A program made the translations under genes and the position numbers. 64,000 bases of DNA, from assembly GCA_028023455.1 (NCBI GenBank), contig JAQFVV010000031.1, positions 4,282,001-4,346,000 of the forward strand, written 5' to 3'. Source of the stretch: Epiperipatus broadwayi (lineage: Eukaryota; Onychophora; Udeonychophora; Euonychophora; Peripatidae). Below the pieces are notes generated by a model, which worked only from the letters and a program-made list of their open reading frames with translations, did not search any database and had not been told where the DNA came from. Positions within the stretch are counted from its first letter, which is position 1. Each line of letters begins with the position of its first letter. This document shows positions 36,402-47,537 of the stretch, piece by piece.

Positions 36402-37470
36402 TTTAATTGACAGGTTGTAAATTGAAAACTTTCACTAATGTCAATAGTAAAAATATTGCTTTAAAAAAAGTAATGATCGTCACACTTTCATTCCAAAGTG
36501 CTTTAGATTTGCCTTTAAAAATGAACATAGGTAAAAAGGATAAGATAGTTCCTTCTTATTTTTTCAAAAGACTTTTTATCTTGTGCTTTGGTTTGAGAGT
36601 ATTTCACTTGCGCAATAAACCAGATTTGAATAGTTAATCTAATTATTTTATTATCCACTAAGAAAAGTTTATTTTTACATATTTCATTATTTCATCTAAT
36701 ATTGATAGGCTGTAAATTGGAAAATTTTTTGAATGTCAATAGTTAAAATATAGCTTTAAAAGAAGTAATGTGATCAAATTAAGATCTTCACACTTTCATT
36801 CCAAAGTTCTTTAGATCAGTGGTCTTCAACCTTTTCACACCTGCGGACCGGTAAAAATAAGGATAAGGTTCCGCAGACCAGCAAAAATAAGGATAAGATT
36901 TCGCAGACCGGCAGAAGTCTATAGATAATTTTTTTTAAAGATAAGCATAATTGTTATAACTGATCAAAACAACAATGTTAAATATATAAGATAAAGTTTT
37001 ATATGTATGGAGTTTATATAATAAAAAACTTTTTAAAAATTTTTTTTAGAAAAGTAATAAAAAATTTAATTCTACCCCCCCCCCCCCATATAATCTGTGA
37101 TAACTAGAAAAACAAATTAATTTATGAATGATTGATTAGATTTTATTTTCGTTCTGTTTTCTTTTTTTTTTAATTGGGTAAAAATGAGATGAAAAAATAA
37201 ATAAAAATTGGCTATATTAATTAAAAGTTTAAACTCTTATTATTTATTATTACAAACTTTTTACTGCCCGTCTAGCACGCGGACCTGCAGAAAAGTTCCG
37301 CGGCTCGGTGCCGGGCCGCAGACCAAGGGTTGAAGAACACTGCTTTAGATTGACCTATACAAATGAATATAGGTAAAATGGATAAGGTGAAGACTTTATC
37401 TTGTACTTTGGATTGAGAGTACTTCACATGTTTGATAAATCAGCATTGAGTTGTTAATCTAATTATTATA
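36402..37470. repeat. Local tandem duplication, second copy enlarged by a hAT element
   Basis: Copy 1 (36,402 to about 36,655) and copy 2 (36,701 to about 37,470) align along their length: ggttgtaaattg / ggctgtaaattgg at the start, cacactttcattccaaag in the middle and gttaatctaattatt at the end. Copy 2 is longer only because of the hAT insertion at 36,817-37,342. Divergence is moderate, so the duplication is not recent. Confidence 0.8.
36817..37342. mobile_element. Non-autonomous hAT element, 526 bp
   Basis: The ends are inverted: CAGTGGTCTTCAACC at the left and GGTTGAAGAACACTG at the right, with further CGCGGACC-type pairing inside. The 8-base direct repeat ctttagat flanks it exactly (36,809-36,816 and 37,343-37,350). 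The neighbouring duplicate shows the unoccupied site (gtgctttagattt near 36,500). Near the left end a 38-base unit ending in aataaggataag is repeated. It encodes no transposase and would depend on an autonomous hAT. Confidence 0.92.
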
Positions 37471-37479
37471 TATATATAT

Positions 37480-38040
37480 ATGTAAAGTTAGCTACAATAA
37501 TTATGCATTGATTAACATGGTTTTTATATCAATGTATAAAAATAAATATTGGCAGTTTTATTGGTCTCTGGAACTGATTAATCTTTATTAATATTATCCC
37601 TATGGAAATTTTATCTTCTTTTTTCCCACTATTTCATTCTTTATGCAACTTTTCTGGGAAAATGTGAAAAATGAAGATGCATGTATATATAATCTTGAAA
37701 TTATCAAATTCGTGTTTAAAAAATAATGACAAAAGCATGCAGTTAGTGACATGTAACAATTTCTGACTTTTTATGACAACCTTGATTAATGGACTTTATT
37801 TATTTTATGTTCAACATTGGAGATTTTTTTGCAGTCTGCTTTATTTTGCGTTTGTTTTATATTGGGTATTTAGTCATCAAGTTGTTTTATTTTTTTATTT
37901 TTAATATAATTAATATTTTTTTATCAAACCATGAATTATTTATTCTCAGATCGTGAAATCATGGATACATGAAGGAAACTATATTTTAAACCATCAAAAA
38001 TTGCACGATCCCCATTCTTTATGCTTACACAAGCTGTTTA
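37480..38040. other. AT-rich sequence without recognised features
   Basis: Nothing supportable was seen apart from a TA microsatellite at its left edge. Confidence 0.45.
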
Positions 38041-38043
38041 AAC

Positions 38044-38221
38044 AGAGGCACACCTTTCCATACAGTAGTGCCACTCAGTGCAAGCCAGAGTAATCAATGG
38101 ATGCAGGAAACTAGTCTGGAGATGAGTAGGCACTAGATAACGATTTTATGCCCAAACCTTCCTGCATTCATTGATTACTGTGGCTTGCACTGAGTGATGC
38201 TACTGTATGAGAGTTTGCCTC
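38044..38221. mobile_element. Palindromic MITE-like element, about 178 bp
   Basis: The left arm (38,044-38,108) and right arm (38,159-38,221) are inverted copies with about 85-90% pairing, including taatcaatggatgcagga and its counterpart tcctgcattcattgatta. The spacer is about 50 bases. A piece of the same sequence (agtaatcaatggat) occurs in the repeat near 43,660. It is non-coding. Confidence 0.75.
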
Positions 38222-38224
38222 TAT

Positions 38225-40010
38225 GTATATTTTCAAAGATAATTTGTTTAAGATAGTTGAAACTATAACACATGCAAAGGTTATTCCCTTTCATTTTCTT
38301 CTTTAATTTCTATAGACTGATTTTTGAAGAAATTGTAACTTGTATTCACTAAATGAATGTATCAATAATTAATGCATTTTAAACTATTAATATCAGTATA
38401 AAATAACATTTGCATCACTCTCATTTAAAAAAATAAGCAACCATAATGATACTATAGATTCAAAACTTTGAATCTATTATTAAAAATAATAGTTTAAAAA
38501 TGAGAACCATCAATAATTAATAAATAAATACTTATTTAACCAGAGCTAACTTGTGTATAAACATATAAAAAAAGTTTGTTTATGAAAACATAAAATAGAT
38601 GCTATGCTTTATTTTACTGCAAAAGCAATAGCCATATTACTTAAAATGATATCAACGTCTCAGTTAAATAAAAATAAATCAAATATAAAAACTTTTTTAA
38701 AGATTTTGATAGGAAAGTTATACATTTTTGCATTTGAGAAATTTTTGAACTTGATATCTGGTTATAGAGTACTCATCAAACTGTTTATAATTGAAGAAGC
38801 TGCTTGAAAGTATTAATTATGTAATACATTTACTACACCAAATTATCTTAAATCTGTTTTTGTTATGATGAATTAGGAAAATTTGTTAAGCCAGTTACCT
38901 AAACTAGTAGGTAGAATGTTTCAGGTATTATACATAAACCAATAAAATGGTTGAAAATGGAAATGTTTGAAAAGTTATCAAATCAATTTTATATCAAAAA
39001 AAATTTTCTCAAAGACATTTTATTGTAGATCCAGAAATGGATATCTATTTATTAACTAGAGAATAAAGCAATTTGCAGAACATCCTGTGTCAGTCATATG
39101 AATGTTAATGTGTAGATCACAAGGGGGAAAAAATACAATCTGACCATCATTATCTGTTATCTTTGAGTCCATAGTTTACTTTCATCTTGTGTCTGGATGT
39201 TTTATCTATTCTCAACAATTTATTAAATACTAATTAAACAAAACTTCAAATAATATGTGACTGGGAAAATTTATATAGACCACTCTACATATATACGTAT
39301 ATTGAAATGTAGCAAAGTATATATATTTTTACTTAGATGTTAGAATTAAAATTGATCAAATGAGATAGTAAATCAGTCTGATTTAAAAATTAGAAAAACA
39401 TATCAAGTTAAAAAAGTAATTTAACAAGTTTACATTACAGGTTGTACCTCTTTATTCTGAAAATATAAGATAAACATATATCTATAATTATAAGCTATTC
39501 ACAGAATAACCAAGTCCAAAATATTATAATAATTCATAAGCCAGATTGCCAAGGAATCTTTTAATTGAACTTGTAAATAATTTCTATTTTTTTTTTACAT
39601 CAATGCCAATATGTTTGTGAACTAAAAATGTCTGGCAGATTCGCATTGGTAAAAGAACGGTAGGCATTATTTGCAAATTTGTTTAAATGATGCTTTGGGA
39701 ATACGATTTGTGAATTATTATAATAATGTTTTAGGATTTTATTATTCTTGGAATAGATTTATATTATTAGTGTTACATATTTAATAAGCTGTAATTTATT
39801 TACAGGCTTATTAAAATACTTAGATTACCTGTAATTATAATGATAAAATGGAAAATGCTTAGTGTAATTTAAATGTAACTTATTAATGAATGTTTTTTTC
39901 TTAAAAAAAAAAAATATAATTAAAAGTAAAATAAATAAATTTAAAATTCATTACTTATATTTTCTTACAATGAAGAAATTTTGGTAATAAAGTTGAAGCC
40001 TTATAAAGTA
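38225..40010. other. AT-rich sequence without recognised features
   Basis: The ATG-started open stretch at 38,604-38,807 has no recognisable domain and reads like AT-rich chance sequence. Confidence 0.4.
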
Positions 40011-40014
40011 GATT

Positions 40015-40375
40015 GATGAAAATGCTTGAAAAATATTATTGTAATGTATTTGTTTAATTTATTAATGTAGTGAATATTCCTTCAAAAAATTAATTTAATA
40101 GAAAAAAAAAACTTAAATTTATTGGTTATGAAAAAAATTTGCATTTTTCATTTATTTGGTTATGAAAATTTTTTTTGCATTTCTAAATGAAAAATTTAAT
40201 ATTGTTATAAAGATGACACCCTGAAAAGTCACCAATCGAAATATTTGAAAGATACTTGTGTAATGTACTTATTAATTAATTACTATAGTTAATATTGCTT
40301 TACAAATTTAATTGAATAGAAAAAATAATTTAAATTCATATTTTTTTAATTAGAAAAAAATTTGCATTTATATGA
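40015..40375. repeat. Two-copy diverged tandem repeat, about 220 bp period
   Basis: Units at about 40,015-40,150 and 40,235-40,375 share ordered landmarks: gaaa(a)tattatt/gatacttgtgtaatgta, ttaatttaatagaaaaa, and gaaaaaaatttgcatt. They are non-coding and diverged. Confidence 0.5.
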
Positions 40376-40589
40376 AGCAAATAATTCATAAAAATTTTAC
40401 TTTTTATTTATTCTTTCAGAAATTGCAATATAATGTAAAAGTGATTTTTATATTGGCATTCTTTTTGTTGTTGACATTTTGAGGATAAATATTTAGCATA
40501 CAACCATAAAAATATTGCTTCCTACATTGGGTCTGTAACTAAATTTCATGCAGTTTAAGTTTAACTTATATATATATAAATGTAGTCAT

Positions 40590-40965
40590 TATCATCATCA
40601 ACAACCATTATCAATCCACTGCAGGATGAATGTCTCTCCAAGTTCAATCCATCTTCTCCAATGTTTAACTTCTATTCTCCACATCACTCCTGCACACTTT
40701 CTTATTTCATTCATCCATCTCACATGTGGTCTTTTTCTGGGTCTTATACAATGAATCTCTTGGGATCCAGTTTAAGATTTGAATTGTCCATCTATTATCA
40801 TCTCTTTTAGCAATATGTCTAGTCCAACTCCACTTCAGTCTTTTAATTCTTTCAATGATGTCAGTAATACTTGTTTATTTTCTTACCCATATATTGCATT
40901 TTTGATCTCTTTTTGTTACTCCCAACATACACTGACCACATGTTTTTTCTTTTACTTTTACCAGT
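40590..40965 (-). mobile_element. RTE-type LINE, 3' end fragment
   Basis: It is homologous to the 3' end of the element at 20.6-22.0 kb, on the same strand. On the minus strand SKMQYMGKK, a region corresponding to KLKW-type sequence, IPRDS and CEMDE*NKKVC are readable with stops and shifts, ending in WRDIHPAVD. The tail is an atcatcatcaac-type run at 40,590-40,602. Unlike the other copy it keeps about 40 extra bases (around 40,742-40,790) between the two C-terminal motifs. It is dead. Confidence 0.8.
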
Positions 40966-40969
40966 GATT

Positions 40970-41778
40970 CTCAGTTTGTGAGACTAATTTAGCTCATAAA
41001 ATTTTTTTATCCAGCCTATAGGATTTTATTGAATCTGCTAATATTTCTTTCTTATGAAAATACATTTTATGAATGTAACACATGAAAAAATTCAATATCA
41101 ATGGAAAAATGCGAAAAATTATTATAAATATTTTCAGTTATTTATTTAAATATATTTTTAACTTTTAATGAAAATAATATAACAAGTTATCATTATCATA
41201 AAGAAAAGGCATTTTATTGTTTTTCTCCACAAGCCAAGCAATTCTAAGAAACATTTATTATTATTTTAAAAACCCAATTCTTGTCTAATTCAAAAATTGT
41301 TAATCTATTTATTCAATAACCATGAGTGTGACTTTTCTTCCATGCATTAATTTTAAAAGGAATTACTTCTTGATTTTGGGTCACATCAGAAAAGTATTTT
41401 ATTTTTCAATTTATCAATTAGATTTTTCTTCAACTTATGTAAGATAACAAGATATTTAAGTAAAATCATTCAATTTTCATGCTTATTGTATATTTAAACA
41501 AATATTTTTAAAAAAAAATAGTTAATGAGCTGCAAGAAAAATGAAATTTGTAAAACAAATGTTAAAAATTTAAAAAAATATTTAAAGTATTTATTTTTAA
41601 ATGAATCTCTTCTTGTGTGTGTTGGGGGGGTGGGTTAAATTTTATTTAGTCATCTATCTATTAAGTTCATTCTTCGTTAAATTTTATAGAGAAAACGTAA
41701 AAAACAATCAGAATTACTTCACTAGTTCTGTTGTGGAGAAAATATAATTAATGACAAAAATTGATATATTCAAAATTT
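40970..41778. other. AT-rich sequence without recognised features
   Basis: No gene or repeat recognised. Confidence 0.45.
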
Positions 41779-41804
41779 TAATATCAATATATTAACAAAC
41801 TCTA

Positions 41805-41850
41805 TAACTCAAAATCCCTCACCTCAATTTTTTCATCAGTGAGTTAGGAA
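41805..41850 (-). ncRNA. Hammerhead relic (family 1)
   Basis: TCATCAG (the core on the minus strand) and parts of stem I (acctca, gtgag) remain near 41,811-41,845, but the stem II, GAAA and stem III segment has been lost. It is inactive. Confidence 0.5.
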
Positions 41851-42151
41851 TAAAAATACTAGAACTATCCACATTTTATCAATGCCTGACTATTGAGAAG
41901 AAAATCTGAAACTTTCAGACATTTAAATTCCAAAAATCCAGCTATCTAACTCAAATAGAGTATGGGACTGAAACTATTCAGATCCACCATATATTAATAC
42001 TCTAGCAATATAAAACCCAAAGCATTAATAGCAAAAAACTAAAATTAAATTGATAAAAATCAAGTCAGATGACCTAATTTTAATAAAGCTTCTATTTACA
42101 AATGTTATATATAGAGTAAGTTGAAAACAAACTCTTATGAAGCTTCAAAAA

Positions 42152-42203
42152 TACCTCAACCTCAGATCCGTTTCTCCTCTACGTCATCAGTGAGGTGCTA
42201 GCG
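42152..42203 (-). ncRNA. Type I hammerhead ribozyme, altered (family 1)
   Basis: On the minus strand, CTGATGA (42,190-42,184) sits between ACCTCA and TGAGGT stem I strands, with GAAAC and GATC following. Compared with the plus-strand copies, bases are missing from stem II and stem III, so stem II can hardly form. The cleavage position TC before TGAGGT is kept. Probably weak or inactive. Confidence 0.6.
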
Positions 42204-42285
42204 AATAAAAATACTAGAACTAGTCCAGCATTTTATCAATGCCTGACTATTGAGAAGAAAATCTGAAACTTTCAGTATTTTTATT

Positions 42286-42340
42286 CCCTAGCACCTCACT
42301 GATGACGCTAGAGGCAGAAACCGCGGTCTGAGGTTGAGGG
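42286..42340 (+). ncRNA. Type I hammerhead ribozyme (family 1, first plus-strand copy)
   Basis: All core parts are in place. Stem I is ACCTCA (42,293-42,298) with TGAGGT (42,329-42,334), plus an outer CCCT/AGGG helix across an internal loop. The core is CTGATGA (42,299-42,305). Stem II has GC/GC pairs around a short loop. GAAA is at 42,317-42,320. Stem III is the self-complementary CCGCGG closed by the A-T before it, and the cleavage triplet is GTC, cut expected after 42,328. The open ends are in stem I, hence type I. A palindromic stem III without a loop is known from animal retrozymes, schistosome repeats and Penelope-like elements, which act as dimers. One weak point is C.A at the base of stem II. 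Confidence 0.85.
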
Positions 42341-42652
42341 TATTTTTGAAGCTTCATAAGAGTTTGTTTTCAACTTCTCTATATATAACATTTGTAAATA
42401 GGAGCTTTATTAAAATTAGGTCATCTGACTTGATTTTTTATCAATTTAATTTTAGCTTTTGCTATTAATGCTTTGGCGATTTTATATTGCTAGAGTATTA
42501 ATATATGGTGGATCTGAACTTAGTTTCAGTCCCATACTGCTATTTGAGTTAGATAGCTGGATTTTTGGACATTTAAATGTCTGAAAGTTTCAGATTTTCT
42601 TCTCAATATTCAGGCATTGATAAAATGCTGGACTAGTTCTAGTATTTTTATT

Positions 42653-42707
42653 CCCTAGCACCTCACTGATGACGCTAGAGGCAGAAACCGCGGTCTGAGG
42701 TTGAGGG
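42653..42707 (+). ncRNA. Type I hammerhead ribozyme (family 1, second plus-strand copy)
   Basis: Identical in sequence to the ribozyme 367 bases upstream: core CTGATGA at 42,666-42,672, GAAA at 42,684-42,687, cut expected after 42,695. Cutting at both sites of a transcript would release a 367-base monomer with hammerhead ends, which could be circularised. Confidence 0.85.
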
Positions 42708-42838
42708 TATTTTTGAAGCTTCATAAGAGTTTGTTTTCAACTTACTCTATATATAACATTTGTAAATAGGAGCTTTATTAAAATTAGGTCATCTGACTTG
42801 ATTTTTTATCAATTTAATATCAATATACTGTATTTGTT

Positions 42839-42943
42839 GTCTTGCATTGGTGGTCGAGAGGTCAGCGCGACTGCCTTACAAGCAGTTGCCCGGGTTGCGG
42901 TTTCGCGTCCCGGCCGATCCTATGACACTGGAAATATATATAT
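42839..42943 (+). mobile_element. tRNA-derived SINE, copy 2
   Basis: The tRNA-like body starts TGCATTGGTGGTCGAG, with acceptor halves (GCATTGG and CCGAT) and an intact anticodon-type hairpin (actgccttacaagcagt). Box B is altered (GTTTCGCGTCC). The 16-base direct repeat atatactgtatttgtt flanks it (42,823-42,838 and 42,944-42,959). That repeat overlaps the right target duplication of the neighbouring hammerhead element, so the two insertions hit the same few bases at different times. Many CpGs are kept. Confidence 0.9.
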
Positions 42944-42959
42944 ATATACTGTATTTGTT

Positions 42960-43640
42960 AGTGCTTTTTTAATATGAGTAGCTTGCAAAAAAATAATCTG
43001 CTCTAAAACAAATCAGACAATGGATTTTATTACTGATGTTAAAATGTAGAGCTTTTTTTTTTTTTTTGTACTAAGATAAAACAACCTTTTTAAATAAATA
43101 ATCCATTGCAGGGCAAAGATCTTTTCAACAGCATCATACGGAGAAGCAGTGAATGAGAAGGCAGTACTCCTAAAACTTGCAAATTGCTGGGTGATGAGGA
43201 TTTGAGCAGTTTCCTTTTTTAGCTGAATTGGCTATGGACTAGCTATCTGAGAGAAAAATTCTAAGCTTTTTGAAACGATTTATACTTGGCCTACATTTGA
43301 ACTCTAGATCATAGGCATAGCATTTAGTTTTATATCCATAAGTTTCAATATGGATGCATATATATATATGCCTATGTATTTGCATTAATCATAAATCATG
43401 TGCTCTGAGATCTAATTCATAATATTTTAAAAATAACTTTTCTAACCATATTTAAAACATAAACAAAAGATTTATTATAAAATTATGCAAAACTGACTGA
43501 AAGTTTTTTAGAATAAGCCTTTTGTTGCGGTTATATTTTTAGTGGTTGTCAGAGCCTAGGAGAGAATCGTGAAAAAAAGGCATTACATAATCCGTTTACA
43601 TTTAACAATCACATTAAAAGCTATAATCAATTAATTTAAA
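42960..43640. other. Unassigned sequence
   Basis: 43,110-43,330 is less AT-rich but has no frame or family match. Confidence 0.35.
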
Positions 43641-43765
43641 GCTATCTGTTGTGTGAGTAATCAATGGATACTAGATAGCAGTGCCACCCAAATCTTCAAT
43701 CTATATTTTCTGGCTACTAACCTTCCGTCATCAGTATGAAACATTGTATTACACATATCCAAGAG
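43640..43765 (-). repeat. Dispersed repeat fragment related to 54,255-54,310 and 38,085
   Basis: On the minus strand, CTGATGACGGAAGGTTAGTA precedes GCC and AGAAAA; a degenerate version (aaggttagtagccaaaa) lies at 54,270-54,300. It contains CTGATGA and GAAA-like bases, but I could not find a stem I partner, so it is not called a ribozyme. Confidence 0.4.
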
Positions 43766-43996
43766 CCAATTTTACATCTTTTATATTGATATGGATTTAA
43801 AAATGTCTTTATTCTCTTTGTATAAAAATTTCTTATGATGAAAATGTAAAGTGGCAAGAAGACAGAAATGGACTTACTAAATTTTTGGATGTATGGTAAT
43901 GCATATTCGAAATATGTTTTGAAATTTTAGTATACAAATTAATAATGTAAATCTATTTAAATTGTTTATTTATCTTATCAATGTAATTATTAATAT

Positions 43997-44890
43997 ATGA
44001 GGGGGAACCTAAAAATAACTGGAATCATTCTCTGGTTTGTGCACTTGTTGTAGTATATTCTTTTACTGTTATATATTTTTTGCAGGAACTTTTCTATATC
44101 AATCTTCCAAATGACATCACCGTGTGAAATTGTGGGGCCATGTAGTACATTTTTCTGTAAAGTGCATTTTGTGTATATTTGTTAATTTTTTTGTAATGGC
44201 TGAACAATGTGAAATTCTGTTTCATTTACAGAAAATAGTAAAAAAGTTGTAATGCTTGAAATAGATTATAAGCAAACTGATTTCATAAAAAACAATTTTA
44301 TGTGTGGTTTAATTGAAATGTTAACTTTACCACATTCCTAAAAAAACATCGCAAGTGAAGTCAAAACAATACTGTTTTTTTTTTTTACACAAGCGGCATT
44401 TTTCTCTCAAATTTAGTTCGTAATGGTCAGGCATTTTACTTGCATGTTCTGAAACATTTACTTAATGCAATAAAAAGTAAACATCCCATTTTGTGGCAGA
44501 GAAAAGAGAGCAAGATCTACCCCAACAAAATATCATTTCTCAAAGCTTTGAATATCACTTTTTAATTAAATTCAGCATAACTCAGCTTATCTATTAGCTC
44601 TATTCGCACAATTTTGCTGAATGCGATTTTTTTTTAAATCTCTCCAATGAAAAAAATGTCTCAATTTTTTTTTGCAGACTTAGAACTGGGGGGGGGGGGT
44701 GATGAAAGCATTAAAATGCATCATTTTTCAAGTGCTTTCAGATTACTTTGAAAAATAACAAACAGGTTTATATTGGTGCATTGCGTTAAATAGACTACAC
44801 TATTAAAGCAATTAAATTTGCAATACCTAAAAATAAATATACAATTTTTTATTACAAAATTCTGATTATTTTTGGGTCCCCTTCTCATTG
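43997..44890 (+). mobile_element. Decayed mariner-like transposon, about 890 bp
   Basis: Ends are inverted and similar: gagggggaacctaaaaataa at the left and the reverse of ttatttttgggtccccttctc at the right. Inside, in the plus orientation, a MAEQ-type start near 44,196 and KKVVMLEIDYKQTDF resemble the N-terminal part of mariner transposase. YLHVLKHLLNAIKSKHPILW (about 44,440-44,500) resembles the segment just before the third catalytic region. Stops and shifts are frequent. TA duplications cannot be fixed in this AT-rich context. It is long inactive. Confidence 0.65.
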
Positions 44891-45067
44891 ATCAATTATT
44901 TAGAAATTAATAATTTATCTTTTAGTCTAAAGAAAATATCTGGGATTAATACTAATAAGAGAAATTTTATTAGAAAGTGTTTGTTTAATAATTGATTGTC
45001 TATCAAGAATTTGTCTATAGTAAATTTTATATATAAAAAAATATTAAATCTTATATAATATAATTAT

Positions 45068-46220
45068 AGGTCCTGATTTAGTATGCGCTCACTACCATTT
45101 TGAATTTTAAGAACCACCCAGACATTTCCAAGTGATAAATGACATTGTCAGAGGGGGTTTCCATAGAATTCAAAATATCAGTGAGCACACTCTAAGTACT
45201 TCTAAAATACGAATGTTATTAAAAGACTGATCAAACCAAGCTTATAATTTCCAAATACTAAAAGATTATAATTTCTAAAATACCAATTATACTATATGCT
45301 CATATGAAATAAAGCATATTATTTTTATTAGCTTATAATTTCTAAAATATGAAATTTAAAGTACTTAAACAGAAAAAGTAAAGAAAAAATAGTGGACACA
45401 TATATTAGTTAAAAAATCACACATTCAATAAATCTAAAATTGATCAAATCTCATGTTGAAATAATGTAAATGTTGAATAAACTTAGAAACAACTGCCAAA
45501 GCATATTAATTTTATAATTAATAATAAATCACATTTTAACGTAACATTAGCCGAAAGAATAATTGTCTAAAGTAAAGAATATTGTTTTTGCAATTTAAAA
45601 AAAAATAATTAATCAGATTTTTTTTACCAAAGTGAGTAATTATTAGCTGGCAGATGGATAAAAATAATCTAAATGAGAGAGATTTATTCATTAAATTTTT
45701 CAAACATGATAATGCTACCTACTGTCAGTGAAAAGATTATTCATTTGCCAGCTAATAACAATATGTGAGAAATTAAGCACACAACATTACTCACTTTCGT
45801 AAGAAAAAATCTGATTTATATTTTTTTATTAATTGTAAAATTAATATTCTTTACTTTAGACAATTATTCTTTCGACTAATGTTAAGATAAAATGTGATTT
45901 ATTATTAATTGTTTAATTAATATGTTTTGGCAGTTATTTATATTATTATTCAAAATTTGCTTATTTCAATATGTGGTTATTCGTTACTCCCATTTTTTAT
46001 ATTTTATATATTAAAGTCATGTGATTTGATCAAGTATAATTGTATGAAATTTGCATTTAAATTTTTTAATTATTGATGTTAATTTACAATTAAAAAATAA
46101 ATGGTCATTTCATAACCATGTGTGGATTATTCAATATCATTTATCGGTTGGATGTATCAGTGGTAGTTTTAGCTAGTCTTTTAATTTCAAAATGAACCAT
46201 GAGCGCAAACTAAATCGGCA
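45068..46220. mobile_element. Composite foldback element with AAATCGG-type ends
   Basis: The left end (45,068-45,200, tgatttagtatgcgctcac) and right end (about 46,120-46,220, gagcgcaaactaaatcgg) are inverted relatives. A compact relative is at 61,760-61,935. Internally it holds satellite-like units (45,229-45,480) also found at 61,935-62,430, and a long palindrome. In the palindrome, 45,485-45,645 pairs with 45,785-45,945, including caattattctttcg/cgaaagaataattg and a central pair agctggcagatg / catttgccagct. It is non-coding. It is probably a large non-autonomous DNA transposon. Confidence 0.6.
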
Positions 46221-46600
46221 CTTAAAATGTATGTGAATGTAATTATAAATTGAATTATTGAATCTAGTTTTTTTTTTTTTTTTGGGGGGGGGGTAGAAAA
46301 TAAATAAAGAATTAGAAAAGGTGGCACAAATATTGAATATATATATATGTGACATATGCTTAGGAAAGTAATTATGTAACAAATTAGTGAAATGTTTTTG
46401 CAGTTAGTTAGTATTTCTTTGCTTTTGTATTATTAAGGGAATTTATTTTTAAATGTTTGACACATGGAAAAACACTTTTCTCATTATTTATACCATATCT
46501 TCTTTTTACGTTGAAATTGTAAAATCCTTTTCTTTAGGGCAGCAGAATTACCTGTTTAGTTACTCGGGAGGTCATATAATGTTTGACTACTAGAAATGAC

Positions 46601-46668
46601 AGGTTGAGTTTCAGTTCAGGAACCTTTAGTTCTTGAATCCATCACTCTACTATTGAGCTACACTAACC
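46601..46668 (-). repeat. tRNA-like relic
   Basis: On the minus strand GGTTAGTGTAGCTCAATAGT resembles a tRNA 5' end with D arm (box A). An anticodon-like hairpin (ggattcaagaacta) and a poor box B (GGTTCCTGAACTG) follow. Stems do not close, so it is a SINE head or tRNA pseudogene. Confidence 0.35.
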
Positions 46669-46679
46669 AGCAGAATTTA

Positions 46680-47535
46680 ATTATTACTATATTTAATTAC
46701 AAAAAATTTTGAAATTCAGTTGAAATTGTAAAATTCACAGAACTTCTAAAACAATTAATATCATTCTTTAAGGTTTTAATTTTTTACATTTTAATTTATT
46801 TAATAGAATAATTAATGTGTTAATTAAATAATTAAAAAATATATATAATATTTCAAAACATAAGTTTTGAAATCATGCTAAAATCAGAACTTTTATTAAT
46901 TTAAATTTTAATGTTGTGTTTCCATCATGTCCTGTCTTAGCTATTGCAAAATAGTGAGAGATTTCTATCTTATTCATATAACAGCAGAATGACTAATAAA
47001 AACATTCTGATCATGCTCATTGTTTTATTTCTGAGCTTTATTGGTATCTTTGTTTTTCTTTAAATATTTTATTGGTCCATTGACAATATCAATGTGGATT
47101 ATAAAGAATTTATATTCTCTAGGATAGCTAATTATAGTTCTACTCAGTTTGGAAAATGTCTTACTAAATAGGCTTTTGTTAGAATAATTTTAATTTTATA
47201 TAAATGTCCCAAATATTATCTATCATATCACCCCACCCTCCTTTTTTACACATGTAAATTAATTAATACAATGCTCAAATCTTTATTATCATAATTTCAT
47301 TTTTTTTTCTGATCTTAGATATCCCTTAACGACTGTGTAAGGCAGATTGGTTCAAGCAATTGTTAATATTTATGTAGTGTAAATTAATGAAATTATATAT
47401 TCAAACATATATGTAGGTAAAACAAACCTTGAATAACTTATTGCAGAACAATGACTTTTCTCAAGGCCCATCATAGAAAAACAGTGAAGTAAAAATCATT
47501 ATTTACCAGGCTTGTCAAATTCTTGATGTTAAGAT
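46680..47535. other. AT-rich sequence without recognised features
   Basis: No gene or repeat recognised. Confidence 0.45.
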
Positions 47536-47537
47536 AT

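Larger units (their letters stand above)
41792..42814. mobile_element. Hammerhead foldback element, family 1, copy 2
   Basis: A head-to-head pair of arms meets near 42,273. The right arm (42,274-42,814) is one full unit plus a half: the block beginning tatttttattccctagcacc at about 42,277 recurs at about 42,644, a period of 367 bases. The left arm is the reverse complement of the same sequence with a deletion at its outer end. The 13-base repeat taatatcaatata flanks it (41,779-41,791 and 42,815-42,827). It holds two complete hammerheads on the plus strand and two altered ones on the minus strand. It has no protein. The length, partial tandem units, ribozymes and target duplication fit a retrozyme mobilised by a Penelope-like or LINE reverse transcriptase. 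Confidence 0.8.

Noticed and set aside
43640-43765. CTGATGA with nearby GAAA as a third hammerhead
   Set aside because: No stem I partner could be found on the 3' side and stem II is poor. It is kept only as a dispersed repeat fragment.
46601-46668. Functional tRNA gene on the minus strand
   Set aside because: Acceptor and T stems do not pair and box B is poor; it is called a relic.
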